Source: Desulfuromonadales bacterium
GTDB taxonomy: Bacteria > Desulfobacterota > Desulfuromonadia > Desulfuromonadales > Geopsychrobacteraceae
Direction of reading: 5' to 3'
NCBI GenBank assembly: GCA_019429255.1
Contig: JAHYIY010000002.1
Span: forward strand, 62,001 to 126,000
Length of the DNA: 64,000 nt
Shown here: piece after piece, positions 19,184 through 29,488 of the stretch
How positions within the stretch are numbered: the stretch's first letter is position 1
Layout of the letters: every line of letters starts with the position of its first letter
The notes under the pieces: model-generated
Told to the model about the DNA's origin: nothing
The model's input: only the letters and a program-made list of their open reading frames with translations
The model's database searches: none
Translations under genes and position numbers: made by a program

Positions 19184-19935
19184 TCCTTTGCTTGTGCGTC
19201 GCGCCCGAACAGATGAGAGAGGGCCTGTTTCTCCTCATTGCTGATATCTTTTGCAAGGGGCACGTCGGTATGGCAGAGTCGGTTTCTACCGCTTTGTTTC
19301 GCTTCATAGAGGTAGTGATCTGCCTGTGAAATCAGCTCCGCTACGGAGCTCAATGAATAAGGTTGGTAGGTTGCCAGACCCAGGCTGGCGGTTAGTTTGA
19401 GTTGTAGCGCGCTGTGCTGCAGCGAGTTTTCGGCAAGAGCCAGGCGGATGCGTTCAGCCACGGGGATGGCGGCATAAAGGTCGGTTTCAGGGAACACAAC
19501 TGCGAATTCTTCGCCGCCGTAACGACAGACGACATCGAGCTTGCGAACCTGTCCACTGATCAGCTTGGCAACATGAACCAGTGCCTGATTGCCGATTTCA
19601 TGACCGTGGATATCGTTGACTTTTTTAAAGTGATCGATATCGATCATCAGCAGACTGGTGGGGCGCCCGTTACGGCGTGTGCGTTCTATCTCGAGCTCCA
19701 GTGTCGCCATGAAGGAGCGATAGTTGGCAACGCCGGTCAGGGCATCGCTACCTAGCTGAAGGTTGAGTTGCTCGATTTCCTCCTGTAGTGCCGCTATCCC
19801 GGATGGAAAGGGGCAAAAAATCACACCAACGGGGCAAGTGGCGAGGGGCGGTTCAGGGGCTGATGTCTGAGGAGGGTCGGTAGCGGTCATGATACGTGTC
19901 ACCTGATGGGTGGATGATGGGTGGACAATGTTCAC
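19180..19935 (-). CDS. GGDEF-domain diguanylate cyclase
   Basis: DALTGVANYRSF, DIDHFKKVND, RYGGEEFAVVFP (GGEEF). Confidence 0.92.
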   Translation of the reverse strand: MNIVHPSSTHQVTRIMTATDPPQTSAPEPPLATCPVGVIFCPFPSGIAALQEEIEQLNLQLGSDALTGVANYRSFMATLELEIERTRRNGRPTSLLMIDIDHFKKVNDIHGHEIGNQALVHVAKLISGQVRKLDVVCRYGGEEFAVVFPETDLYAAIPVAERIRLALAENSLQHSALQLKLTASLGLATYQPYSLSSVAELISQADHYLYEAKQSGRNRLCHTDVPLAKDISNEEKQALSHLFGRDAQAKD

Positions 19936-19938
19936 CCA

Positions 19939-20397
19939 TCACTCGATGAAATAGCCGGCGACACGCCAGGACGTACCGGCTTCAAAGTAGAGGGTGATGC
20001 GTTCGCGAGCAGTGCTGTAATTGTGAAAACGGCTGGCGTAGAAAAAAGACATGTATTCCCCTTCAGGAATCCCTTCAATTTGCTCTTTGGTGTAGTTAAA
20101 GTCGGTCTGACTGCGCTCAAGCAGCGACCCGGCCTGACCACGGATCTGATCGAGCTGTTCCAGCCAGGTTTTCAGCGGAATATCGCTGCGCATGTAAGTG
20201 GCACTCTGGCGCCAGGCCTCTTCAAAGTTGCCGTTATCGAGCAGATCGAGAAAAGCCACAGCCGCCGCAGAGGCTTGTTCGACCTTCTCCGGATCCGGCT
20301 TGTTGCTGAAATAGGGGTAAAAAATAATGATCAAGGCCACAACGGCCAGGGAAACGTGAATCATCGAACGGCGCTGCAACATCATCTCCTCCATCAA
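19939..20397 (-). CDS. DUF4019-like membrane-anchored protein
   Basis: N-terminal TM; FLDLLDNGNFEEAWRQSATYMRSDIPLKTWLEQL and SSFFYASRFHNYSTARERITLYFEAGTSWRVAGYFIE-like architecture. Confidence 0.6.
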   Translation of the reverse strand: MMEEMMLQRRSMIHVSLAVVALIIIFYPYFSNKPDPEKVEQASAAAVAFLDLLDNGNFEEAWRQSATYMRSDIPLKTWLEQLDQIRGQAGSLLERSQTDFNYTKEQIEGIPEGEYMSFFYASRFHNYSTARERITLYFEAGTSWRVAGYFIE

Positions 20398-20478
20398 GAA
20401 ACTTTATCGGCTGGTACTATAGTCGGGTTTGGCCGTCAGGGCAATGGCGTTGTGCCGGGACCGCGGGTCTTGCTGTGG

Positions 20479-22848
20479 TTACTCAAGTCCGGTTTCGAAG
20501 TTGAATTTGCTGCATTGCGCCGGATCGCTGCCACGGCCTAAGGCTTCCAATACCTGTTTACCGCCGGTGCTGCCGGCACCGCAGTGTGATAGATCGACGA
20601 CAAAGCCGGAGCAACCGAGTTGTTCGAGTTCCCTGATGTTGCTGATAAAGGAAAAGGGGGTTTCACTGAACAACCAGGTCAACCCCTGGCGCTGATGAAC
20701 CCGGTAGGCATCGTCGCGGTCGGAAAGAACCGGGCCTTCGCTGCGCAGCTGGCGGACGCGGATGCGCGAGGTCAGCAGGGGAACCCTCCCATAGACCATG
20801 AGGCTGGTGGGCACCGGCAGTTGGCGTGAGAGGATGGCCGCGAGATTGTCGCGATCATCCTCGATATAGAGTTCAACATCAGCGATGTTCAGCGCGTTCC
20901 AGGCGGTGACCGCCTGGCTGTTAAGAGCAAAGAGGCGATAGCTGCTGTAGAGTTTGAGATCGGTGATCCCGTCAAACAGGGGGAAGTGGCCGAGGTTGCT
21001 CAGGCGAAACTGACGAAAGCCGGCCTGCACCAGGGTACGGATGGCCGCTTGATGGTCCTGCCAGTCCTGGTCAAAAAGGACGAAGGGAAGGTCCCAGATG
21101 ATCTGGTCGGCACGGCGACGTAGTTTGTCGGCCTGTTGCAAACTGTGGCTGTTGATCGGCAGCAGCAGGGCATCGATCAGCTCGTTATTGAGCAGATGCT
21201 GCTCGCGGGTATCGCCAAGTAGTGCCCGGAACTCTGACTTCCGGTGGGGCTTGCCGGCGGCCGGCAGCAGGGAAGCGACGGCGGCCTGGCGCTGATCGTG
21301 GCGCCGCCGCTGGATGTCCTGTTGGCGAGCCAGACGCAGATCGCGATAAAAGGTGCGGCGGATCTGTTTGAGCTGTTTTGGGGGGATGACAATCGCTGGC
21401 AGTTCGCCACAGGTTAAGGATCCAAGAACGAAAGGTTCATCAGCGACAGCAGCGAACACCTGCTCGAGTACCGCTATATCCAGAGGTTGACTGGTGGCGG
21501 CAAAGCTGGTGAGGGGATAGGTAAAATCCATGCACTGCCGCTTGATCGTTGCGCGGATGGCAATGTCGGCGGCGGTCACGCTGATGGCGAGGTCAACAAC
21601 CTCACCGGGCGGACGGCGATGTTCAAGTTTGCGGCGCGCGGCGGCATCGCTCAAGGTAAAGGCGTCGGCACTGGCCACCATAAAGACGCTGTCCCCCGGG
21701 GAAAAACGCTGGTCAAAGGGGGAGAGGACGGTCACCTGTGTAGCGCCGGGGGCTTTTTTTACCTGGCGCGTGCCGCTGAACAATTGGCGCAGGGTAAAGG
21801 CGCTGCCGCTTTTGTCGTTGGCCGGCTGAATCCGTAGACGGTCACCTAAATGCAGCGGCTGTGATGTGGTAAAACTAAGGCGACTACCCTGGACCTGGCG
21901 GATTTTACCGATAAAGCGCCCGGTTGCCCCTTTTTGTGAGGGAATGGCCATATCATCCGGCTGGCTGCCGGAAAGAAAACCACGGGTCGGCTGGCGGCCG
22001 AAACTTTCCTTGAGTTGTTGCTTGGCAGCCGTGAGGACCTGTTTGCGGTCTGTTTCAGAGGCGTCCATGACCCGCCGGTAAGCCCCCACGACCTTATGGA
22101 CGTATTCGGCGCTTTTCATCCTTCCCTCTATCTTGAAGCTGCAGATTCCGGCGTTTGTCAGTTGCGGCAGCAGGTCGATGGCGGAAAGATCATTGGGGGA
22201 GAAGAAAAACCCCTGCTGCTGGTGGTGGCGATAATTGCGGCGGCAGGGCTGGGTGCAGCGTCCACGGTTGCCGCTTTTGCCACCTAAAAACGATGAGAAG
22301 TAACACTGACCACTGAAGGAAAAACACAGGGCGCCGTGGATGAAATGCTCCAGTTCCATGCGCGTCTGGCTGCGAATAAAAGCGATTTCTGCCAGGGTCA
22401 GTTCCCGCGCCAGCACCGCACGGGTAAAACCGAGGCGCTCAAGCATCTTGACACCGGCGACATTGTGGATGGTCAGCTGTGTTGAAGAATGTACTTCCAG
22501 GCCGGGAAAGTGTTCCCTGACCAGTTTCCAGATGGTTAAATCCTGAATAATGACAGCATCAACCGCGAAGGATTCCAGCGCTGACAGGGTATCGATCAGG
22601 TGGGACAGCTCGTTTTCGCGGATCAGGGTGTTGAGGGTGACGTAGAGACGTTTGCCATCGGCATGCAGATAGCTGGTCATACGTTCAATGTCGGCGAGGC
22701 TGAAGTTTTTGGCTTTGGCGCGGGCGGAAAAATCCTTCAGTCCGGTATAAACAGCATCGGCACCGGCATCAACAGCGGCAAAAAAGGCTTCGAGACTGCC
22801 GGCCGGGGCCAGCAGTTCGGGCTTTTGGAGGGTCTTGGAGTGGGGCAT
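20479..22848 (-). CDS. U32 family peptidase / tRNA- or rRNA-modifying hydroxylase family
   Basis: PELLAPAGSLEAFFAAVDAGADAVYTGL, EHFIHGALCFSFSGQCYFSSFLGGKSGNRGRCTQPCR, FKIEGRMKSAEYV; start likely MPHSKTL at 22848. Confidence 0.9.
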   Translation of the reverse strand: MPHSKTLQKPELLAPAGSLEAFFAAVDAGADAVYTGLKDFSARAKAKNFSLADIERMTSYLHADGKRLYVTLNTLIRENELSHLIDTLSALESFAVDAVIIQDLTIWKLVREHFPGLEVHSSTQLTIHNVAGVKMLERLGFTRAVLARELTLAEIAFIRSQTRMELEHFIHGALCFSFSGQCYFSSFLGGKSGNRGRCTQPCRRNYRHHQQQGFFFSPNDLSAIDLLPQLTNAGICSFKIEGRMKSAEYVHKVVGAYRRVMDASETDRKQVLTAAKQQLKESFGRQPTRGFLSGSQPDDMAIPSQKGATGRFIGKIRQVQGSRLSFTTSQPLHLGDRLRIQPANDKSGSAFTLRQLFSGTRQVKKAPGATQVTVLSPFDQRFSPGDSVFMVASADAFTLSDAAARRKLEHRRPPGEVVDLAISVTAADIAIRATIKRQCMDFTYPLTSFAATSQPLDIAVLEQVFAAVADEPFVLGSLTCGELPAIVIPPKQLKQIRRTFYRDLRLARQQDIQRRRHDQRQAAVASLLPAAGKPHRKSEFRALLGDTREQHLLNNELIDALLLPINSHSLQQADKLRRRADQIIWDLPFVLFDQDWQDHQAAIRTLVQAGFRQFRLSNLGHFPLFDGITDLKLYSSYRLFALNSQAVTAWNALNIADVELYIEDDRDNLAAILSRQLPVPTSLMVYGRVPLLTSRIRVRQLRSEGPVLSDRDDAYRVHQRQGLTWLFSETPFSFISNIRELEQLGCSGFVVDLSHCGAGSTGGKQVLEALGRGSDPAQCSKFNFETGLE

Positions 22849-23083
22849 GGGGGGGCTTATCTCCACAATGATAAGAGTCATGCTACCATTAACACAGAGG
22901 AGACGACAGATGCAGCTGTTTTTCAGCCGCCAGCTTATACCCGCCAGCACAATCCGCTCTGTCCGGAGCGCCGGAAAAGGGGTGTGGCCGCCACCGGTTT
23001 AGCGATCTAACTTATTGTTTTAAAGGCGAGATTGTGTTTTACTGTGCCATCCATGCCATACTGTTTTTTTAAGGAGAGAGATA

Positions 23084-24115
23084 ATGAGACAAAAGTTGAT
23101 GACAATTGGGTTGACAGCCTTGTTGCTGATCCCTGGTGCCGTTCTGGCGAACGATCCTCTGGCTGAGTGGCAGCCCCGGTTTGACCCGCGTGCAGCGGAG
23201 CATACCTATCTGCTCTCCTGTGTCGGTCATCCGGCAATTGAAGGTGTGCGTGTCGGTTTCCGCATCCGCGACCGGGTCTGGGAAGAGACCAATGGCCGCT
23301 TGTTTGTCGATTATCGCCCCATGTCCCAGCTGGGCGGCGAGATGGATGTCATCGGCAAACTGCGAATGGGTGCTGTTCATGGCATGATGAGTTCTTCCGT
23401 TGCCGCCCCGAATATCTCTCCGCGTTTGGGTCTGGTCAATCTGCCATTTCTCGTTGGCAGTTTCGATCAGTTGCAGCAGTTTCGTCAAGATGCCGAGCTG
23501 TTTGAAGAGTATGGCGCTGAGGCGCTGAAATCCGGCATCCGTGTTGCTGATTTCACCGCCTATGGTGGCTATGGCTGGGCAACCCGTACCCCGGTGACCA
23601 GTCTTGAGGAAGCGAAAAGCGTCATTTTCCGCATTGCTCAGGCACCGGTTAATATCGATATGTATCGTGCCTGGGGGCTGCAGTTCACCGTCATGCCCTG
23701 GCCCGATGTGCCCCAAGCCTTGCAGACCGGGGTTATTACCGGTCTTGATCATACCCCGACGGTTGTCAGCACCGGGAATTTTTTCAACACCGCCAAACAT
23801 TATACCCAGATCGACTATGCCCAGGGGCTTTACATCCACTTGATCAACGAGCGCTGGTTGCAGCGCTTACCGGCGGACTTGCGCGATACGCTGTTGCGCA
23901 TTATTGCTGAAGAAAGTGGGAAGGCGCGACTGGCCGGCCAGGAACAGGACCAGCGTGAAATGGCGAAGGCCCGGGCTGCCGGAGTGTCTTTCTCCCGCTT
24001 GCCGGAGCAGGATCTGGCAGCGATGAAACAGCAGGTTGAGCCGGTGATCAACCAGTGGCAGGATCGTATCGGGGCTGACTTTCTCCAGCGGGTGCAGGAG
24101 CGCCTGAATAACTGA
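23084..24115 (+). CDS. TRAP transporter substrate-binding protein, DctP family (copy 1)
   Basis: Signal peptide; WGLQFTVMPWPDVPQALQTGVITGLDHTP; adjacent TRAP permeases. Confidence 0.9.
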   Translation: MRQKLMTIGLTALLLIPGAVLANDPLAEWQPRFDPRAAEHTYLLSCVGHPAIEGVRVGFRIRDRVWEETNGRLFVDYRPMSQLGGEMDVIGKLRMGAVHGMMSSSVAAPNISPRLGLVNLPFLVGSFDQLQQFRQDAELFEEYGAEALKSGIRVADFTAYGGYGWATRTPVTSLEEAKSVIFRIAQAPVNIDMYRAWGLQFTVMPWPDVPQALQTGVITGLDHTPTVVSTGNFFNTAKHYTQIDYAQGLYIHLINERWLQRLPADLRDTLLRIIAEESGKARLAGQEQDQREMAKARAAGVSFSRLPEQDLAAMKQQVEPVINQWQDRIGADFLQRVQERLNN

Positions 24116-24139
24116 TCGAGCAGGAGAGCATCCTGATTG

Positions 24140-24175
24140 AAAAAGCCGGGTTGGCCTCGCCTCCCGGCTTTTTTT
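24140..24175 (+). terminator. Intrinsic terminator after dctP copy 1
   Basis: AAAAAGCCGGG...CCCGGCTTTTTTT. Confidence 0.85.
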
Positions 24176-24303
24176 GTTGACCTTAAAACACTGTAACAGG
24201 TATATATTGATCTGCTAACCTATTGAATTTACTCATGATTAACTTTTGTTTGTGTAGATCAAACCCTGTTTGATCATATCTTTTCTCTATGGGAGGTTTT
24301 GGT

Positions 24304-25335
24304 GTGAAAAAGATGATGTTTGTGGTTTTTCTTTTGTTGTTTGGTCTGGCCGCTCAGGGTGCGGCGAATGAGGATCCTCTGGCGAGCTGGCAACCCAAGT
24401 TTGACCCTAGTGGAGCCAAGTATACCTACATTCTTTCCAACATCTCGCATCCGGTTATCGAGGGAGTTGCTGCCGGCTATCGCATTCGCGATGTGGTCTG
24501 GGAGCGCACTAATGGTCAGATCTATGTCGACTATCGCCCCCTGGCACAATTGGGGGGAGAGCGTGACGTGATTAGCAAGCTGCGCCTTGGTGCTGTTCAC
24601 GGTATGCTCAGTTCTTCGGTGGCGGCGGCCAATGTGGCCGACATCCTGGGCATTGTTAATCTGCCCTATGTTGTTGATACCTTCGACAAACTCGATACGT
24701 TCAGAGCGGACCCGGAAATCTGGCAACCCTTTGCTGACAGTGCTTTATCCGGAGGCATTTATGTTGCCGATATTACCAATTACGGTCCTTATGGCTGGGC
24801 TACGACGGTGCCGGTAGACAGCCTTGAGGCTGCCAAAAGTGTTAATTTCCGCATTGCCGAAGCCCCGGTCAATACCGATTTTTATCGCGCCTGGGGATTG
24901 AAGTTCACCGTAATGCCCTGGCCCGATGTGCCTCAGGCGCTGCAGACCGGGGTGATCACCGGTCTTGATCACACCGCCATCGTTTGTAATATTACCAAAA
25001 AGTTTACCGTCGCCAAGCATTTCACCGAGTTGAATTACGCTCAGGGGCTGTTTGTTCATCTGGTTAACAAGCGCTGGCTCGATCGCCTACCGGAGGATCT
25101 GCGCGTCATCTTCCTTGAAGTTGTCGCTGAAGAAAGTGCCAAATCGCGTGAAGCCACCCGCCGTCAGCATGATGAGCAGCTCGCGGCTGCTCAGGCTGCG
25201 GGGGTACAGATTCACCAACTTTCGGAAGCCGATCTGAACGAGTTGAAAAAAATGTCTGAACCGGTTCTGCAACGCTGGAGTGAGCGTATCGGGGCGGAAT
25301 ATCTCGAGTTGGTACGGGCAAAGCTTGGCAGTTAA
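24304..25335 (+). CDS. TRAP transporter substrate-binding protein, DctP family (copy 2)
   Basis: Close paralog of copy 1; GTG 24304 preceded by GGGAGG (the ORF-track ATG 24289 overlaps that RBS). Confidence 0.9.
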   Translation: MKKMMFVVFLLLFGLAAQGAANEDPLASWQPKFDPSGAKYTYILSNISHPVIEGVAAGYRIRDVVWERTNGQIYVDYRPLAQLGGERDVISKLRLGAVHGMLSSSVAAANVADILGIVNLPYVVDTFDKLDTFRADPEIWQPFADSALSGGIYVADITNYGPYGWATTVPVDSLEAAKSVNFRIAEAPVNTDFYRAWGLKFTVMPWPDVPQALQTGVITGLDHTAIVCNITKKFTVAKHFTELNYAQGLFVHLVNKRWLDRLPEDLRVIFLEVVAEESAKSREATRRQHDEQLAAAQAAGVQIHQLSEADLNELKKMSEPVLQRWSERIGAEYLELVRAKLGS

Positions 25336-25498
25336 AGATAATCTCTGTATAATCGCCCTCGCCATGACGGGGCCGGAGAGGATCCCTCTTTGGCCCCGTC
25401 TTTCGTTTGACCTCACCAAAAAGCGTAGAGACGATCTACACCCCGATACCACCTTTCCCAGCCGATATGGCAAAAGTTAGCGGAGCCGGACACGGACA

Positions 25499-26008
25499 AT
25501 GCTGAAAAGAATCTTTAAAAAAATTGATCGTTCCTTGTTATTTGTTGAAGAATGGTCGCTGTTTATTGCGGTCAGTGCCGCCCTGCTGGCGGCCATGGCC
25601 AATGTCATCATGCGCAAGAGCGGGGGCGATATCAATATCTACTGGTCGGATGAGGTGGTGCGTAAGGTCATCTTTTTTTCTACCTATATCGGTGCGGTAA
25701 CGGCGATTCGCAGTCGTTCGCTGATCCGTATTGATGCCCTGCCGCAGATTTTTCCGGTGCTCAAGCGACCGCTGACCCTGATCTCGCACATTGCGGTGCT
25801 GTTTTTTGCCGGGGTGATGGTCAAGCTCGGGTGGACCATGACGGTCATGATGTATCATGACCCGTTCGCTCGCACCAGTACGCTGCAGATTCCCGAATGG
25901 TATTTTTACGCGGTACTGCCGATCATGGGAGTGATGATGTTTTTTCGCACCCTGGTGGTGATGGTTGAGGACTGGCGTGGTATCCAGGATATGACCGGGG
26001 AGAGATGA
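25499..26008 (+). CDS. TRAP transporter small permease (DctQ)
   Basis: Four-TM protein of DctQ size followed by DctM; IYWSDEVVRKVIFFSTYIGAVTAIRSRSLIRIDALP. Confidence 0.88.
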   Translation: MLKRIFKKIDRSLLFVEEWSLFIAVSAALLAAMANVIMRKSGGDINIYWSDEVVRKVIFFSTYIGAVTAIRSRSLIRIDALPQIFPVLKRPLTLISHIAVLFFAGVMVKLGWTMTVMMYHDPFARTSTLQIPEWYFYAVLPIMGVMMFFRTLVVMVEDWRGIQDMTGER

Positions 26009-26009
26009 C

Positions 26010-27296
26010 ATGGAAATGAGCTACCTGTTGATTCTCGCCCTGTTGCTTGGCTGCCTGGCCGCTACCGTGCCGGTGTTTATGGCGCTGTTTTTTACCGGCA
26101 CCTTTGGACTGGTGTTTCTCCTCGATATCGATCCACGTATTGTTATCGAGGTGTTGTATCGCAGCATGGATAAATTTGCCCTGGTTGTTGTCATGTTTTT
26201 CGTCCTCTGCGGCAATATCATGACGACCGGCACCATTGTCAAAAAGCTCATTAATACCGCTAATGTGATGGTTGGATTTCTGCCCGGCGGCCTGGCGATG
26301 GCGGGGATTCTCGCCTGCGGCTTTTTCGGTGCCATCTCCGGTTCCACCGTCGCTACAGTGGTGGCTATCGGCGGCTTTATGATTCCGGCACTAATCAAAA
26401 ATAATTACGATGAAAAGTTTTCCGTCGGGGTGATGACCACGGCACCGATCCTTGGCGTGATCATCCCTCCGTCCATCGCCATGATTCTTTACGCCATGGT
26501 CAGTAATGATCCCTTAGAAGCTTTGTTTCTGACCGGCTTTATCCCCGGGCTGATCATTATGGCAGCGATGAGTCTCTACGCCTACATTGTCTGTAAGAAG
26601 CAGGGGCTGCAGACCACCGACCGACCGACCCTCAAGGAAGCTGGCAAGGTGATCCGTGAGAGCATCTGGGCCTTGCTGTTGCCGGTGCTGATTTTCGGTG
26701 GCATATATTCCGGTCTTTTTACCGCCAACGAAGCGGCGGTGGTCGCTTGTTTTTATGCCTTTTTTGTAGAAATTGTGATCCATCGTGATCTGAAACTGAG
26801 TGATGTCAAGCGCGTCGTTGTGTCTTCAGCGGTAACCTCAGCGACGTTATTAATCATCGTTGCCGGGGCATCGGTGTTTGGAGAATATCTCACCTTTGAG
26901 CAGATTCCTAACAAGATAGCCAATGCCGTGGTCAACAGTATCGATTCCCCCTGGGTGTTTTTGCTCGCCGTCAATATCCTGTTGCTGGTCATCGGCATGT
27001 TCATGGATATTATTTCAGCCACCCTGATCCTGACGCCGATCTTTCTGCCGTTATTGAGTCAGTTTGGTATCGACACCATGCACTTCGGTTTGCTGATGAC
27101 TATCAATCTGGGGATTGGTTACTGTACCCCGCCGTTGGGGGTAAGCCTCTATATTGCCGGGGCGACGGTCAACCGTGACCTGGTCTATGTGTCGAAAGCG
27201 GTCATGCCCTTTTTGCTGATTCAATTGGCGATTCTGCTGCTCTTGACCTTCTGGCCCGATCTGGTGCTGTTTCTGCCGCGCCTGGTGTACGGTTGA
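26010..27296 (+). CDS. TRAP transporter large permease (DctM)
   Basis: GAISGSTVATVVAIGGFMIPALIKNNYDEKFSVGVMTTAPILGVIIPPSIAMILYAMV; DctM signature. Confidence 0.94.
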   Translation: MEMSYLLILALLLGCLAATVPVFMALFFTGTFGLVFLLDIDPRIVIEVLYRSMDKFALVVVMFFVLCGNIMTTGTIVKKLINTANVMVGFLPGGLAMAGILACGFFGAISGSTVATVVAIGGFMIPALIKNNYDEKFSVGVMTTAPILGVIIPPSIAMILYAMVSNDPLEALFLTGFIPGLIIMAAMSLYAYIVCKKQGLQTTDRPTLKEAGKVIRESIWALLLPVLIFGGIYSGLFTANEAAVVACFYAFFVEIVIHRDLKLSDVKRVVVSSAVTSATLLIIVAGASVFGEYLTFEQIPNKIANAVVNSIDSPWVFLLAVNILLLVIGMFMDIISATLILTPIFLPLLSQFGIDTMHFGLLMTINLGIGYCTPPLGVSLYIAGATVNRDLVYVSKAVMPFLLIQLAILLLLTFWPDLVLFLPRLVYG

Positions 27297-27497
27297 TTGT
27301 GATAAGGTGCAAAAAGGGCGATTGATCAAGGTTTGAGCTAGGGAGTGGTGCTGATGACAGGAAAATACACGAAAGTCATGCCGATGCAGTTTTTGCCGCC
27401 CCCAAAGCCTCAACCATAAGAATGGCCGTGACACAGAGTGATATTTTATATTGGCGGCATAAGCAGATAAACCGTAGCAACGGCATAGGAGCGACTG

Positions 27498-27923
27498 ATG
27501 AAGCCTCGGATACTAGTTCCGATCAACGATTCTGCGACCACTCATAAAACTATCGATGACATCATCAGTAAGCGCGAGAGGTTTGGCGCGCGCCTGGTGC
27601 TGTTGCATGTGATCAACGATCAATTGGCCTATCGGATGATCCCCGACTTTCAGATTGAGATGGTGCGCGAAAATGCCATGCAGGCAGCAACCGAGCGGAT
27701 GGGGAAACTGATCGACAGGCTTCGCGCTGCCGGGCTGGATGTGGAACTGCGAATGGAATTCGGGATGCCGCGGCGGCTGATTCCGCAGATTGCTAATAAC
27801 GAAGATTTTCAACTGCTGGTGCTGGGGCGTCGTAGTGGCCGTGGCGAGATTCGTGATGTGTTGTTCGGCTCCGTTGCCAATTACGTGTTGCACAATGTGC
27901 GCTGTCCGGTGCTGCTGTTCTGA
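27498..27923 (+). CDS. Universal stress protein family
   Basis: PRILVPINDSATTHKTIDD... LVLGRRSGRGEIRDVLFGSVANYVLHNVRCPVLLF. Confidence 0.9.
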   Translation: MKPRILVPINDSATTHKTIDDIISKRERFGARLVLLHVINDQLAYRMIPDFQIEMVRENAMQAATERMGKLIDRLRAAGLDVELRMEFGMPRRLIPQIANNEDFQLLVLGRRSGRGEIRDVLFGSVANYVLHNVRCPVLLF

Positions 27924-27931
27924 TCCCGCCA

Positions 27932-28609
27932 TTATTCAAACTGTGACTTGAACTCGTCAAACTGGTTGAGAATGCTGCTGGTTTCCTCCTGCAGGCGGGA
28001 AATCTCCTGCTCCAGCAGGGAAACTTTTCCCTCCAGGTGGGTGAGACGATCACTGCTCGAGACGTTTGCCTCTGTTTGTTCCGACATTGTCCCTTCAGTT
28101 ATCCCTACAGCTGTGGCCTCGGCGCGCAACAGATCAATATAGCGGCACTCCTTGCGCCCAGGCTGTCGGGGCAGTTGCACAACCAGGGGTGGTTCGGCAG
28201 TGCTCAGATCGCTCAGTACGGCTTCCACTTCGGCAAGGTCAGCAAAGGCCTGCATCCGTTCACAACGGCTGCGAATTTCGCCGATCGTCTGGGGTCCGCG
28301 CAACAGCAGGATCGCCAGCAGCGCCAGCGCGCTGCGATTTAAATGCAGCATTCCTTGAAGATGATGACAATAGCGCGGGGTGCGCACCCCTTCTGCAGAA
28401 CGATAAATCAGCTGTCGGCGCCGCAGATCGTCGAGTCCCTGGACGACCTCTTCTTCGGTCAGCGCCATGACCGGATCGCGATTCGATTTCTGGTTACAGG
28501 CATTGGTCAGGGCATTCAGACTTAAGGGGTAGTATTCCGGCGTTGCCAGCTCTTTTTCGATCAGAGCGCCGAGGATGCGGATTTCAACGGGGGAGAGTTG
28601 TTGATGCAT
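27932..28609 (-). CDS. YceH/DUF480 family protein
   Basis: LSPVEIRILGALIEKELATPEYYPLSLNALTNACNQKSNRDPVMALTEEEV. Confidence 0.93.
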   Translation of the reverse strand: MHQQLSPVEIRILGALIEKELATPEYYPLSLNALTNACNQKSNRDPVMALTEEEVVQGLDDLRRRQLIYRSAEGVRTPRYCHHLQGMLHLNRSALALLAILLLRGPQTIGEIRSRCERMQAFADLAEVEAVLSDLSTAEPPLVVQLPRQPGRKECRYIDLLRAEATAVGITEGTMSEQTEANVSSSDRLTHLEGKVSLLEQEISRLQEETSSILNQFDEFKSQFE

Positions 28610-28714
28610 GGTTTTTCTTTCTTATCGGCAGACGAATTGATTAATTCAGGCAGGATTGATAACAGCATAAACTACCGGGCGTTGGCAACCGTTGAATGAC
28701 GTCTGAACAGTTAC

Positions 28715-28758
28715 AAAAAAACGACAGGCGATCACCATAATGGTACATCGCCTGTCGT
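28715..28758 (-). terminator. Intrinsic terminator of the spy-like gene
   Basis: ACGACAGGCGAT (28721-28732) / ATCGCCTGTCGT (28747-28758) 12-bp perfect stem; T-run on the minus strand. Confidence 0.85.
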
Positions 28759-28789
28759 TGCATCCTCAGCTGAAGTTGCAGATCATTGC

Positions 28790-29350
28790 CTAGATGCGTT
28801 GATCTTGATCACCACGGCAACGTGATTTTTCAGCGCCGCCGCAATTGCTGGACTGCCCACGCTTGCCGCAGAAATTGTCGTCCTTGAGTTCGCGCAGTTG
28901 TTCAAACTTTAGCTGTTGCTCCGGGGTCAGTAGCGCAGCAATCTGCTGGCGGTGCTTGGCACCCTCCACCATCATCCGGGTTTTCAACTCGGCGTGTTCT
29001 TGCACTGCTGCACGGATACCGGCCTCATCAGTCTCATTAGCGCTGGCGACTTCACGCAGCTGCTCACGACTGGCCTGCATTTTGGTGCGCAGGACTTGCT
29101 GTTGTTGCCGGTGCTGTTCGCGCAGGTTCTGCAGTTGTTGTTGCTGTTCTTCGCTCAAATCGAGGATGATCGCCATTTTTTGTTGTTGTCCTTGCTGGCG
29201 TTCCTGGCGGTGTTCGTTCGACATACTCTGCGACGTCCGTTGGCCGTCTTGACAACCGCGCATTCCTGGACCACCGGACCAGCTAAAGGCATGAGTGCCG
29301 ACCAGTAGCAGACCAACAATAAGCAGACCGAATAAGATTGTTCGTTTCAT
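28790..29350 (-). CDS. Spy/CpxP family periplasmic stress protein
   Basis: Signal peptide; DLSEEQQQQLQNLREQHRQQQQVLR and LLTPEQQLKFEQLRE (LTxxQ-type motifs); divergent to cpxRA-like genes. Confidence 0.85.
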   Translation of the reverse strand: MKRTILFGLLIVGLLLVGTHAFSWSGGPGMRGCQDGQRTSQSMSNEHRQERQQGQQQKMAIILDLSEEQQQQLQNLREQHRQQQQVLRTKMQASREQLREVASANETDEAGIRAAVQEHAELKTRMMVEGAKHRQQIAALLTPEQQLKFEQLRELKDDNFCGKRGQSSNCGGAEKSRCRGDQDQRI

Positions 29351-29454
29351 GATTTTCTCCTTTTTATCTGTGGGTTGGTTGAATCTGTTGTGCTTCTATG
29401 GCTAGACCATAATCAAAACCAGGGTAAATGTGGGTTAAGAGCTGTGAGGTTTAT

Positions 29455-29469
29455 GTAAAGTTAGGTAAA
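29455..29469 (+). promoter_or_regulatory. CpxR-like box 1 (GTAAA-N5-GTAAA)
   Basis: GTAAAGTTAGGTAAA, exact match to the CpxR consensus. Confidence 0.75.
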
Positions 29470-29488
29470 GCGGTTGTGCCCGAAGGTC

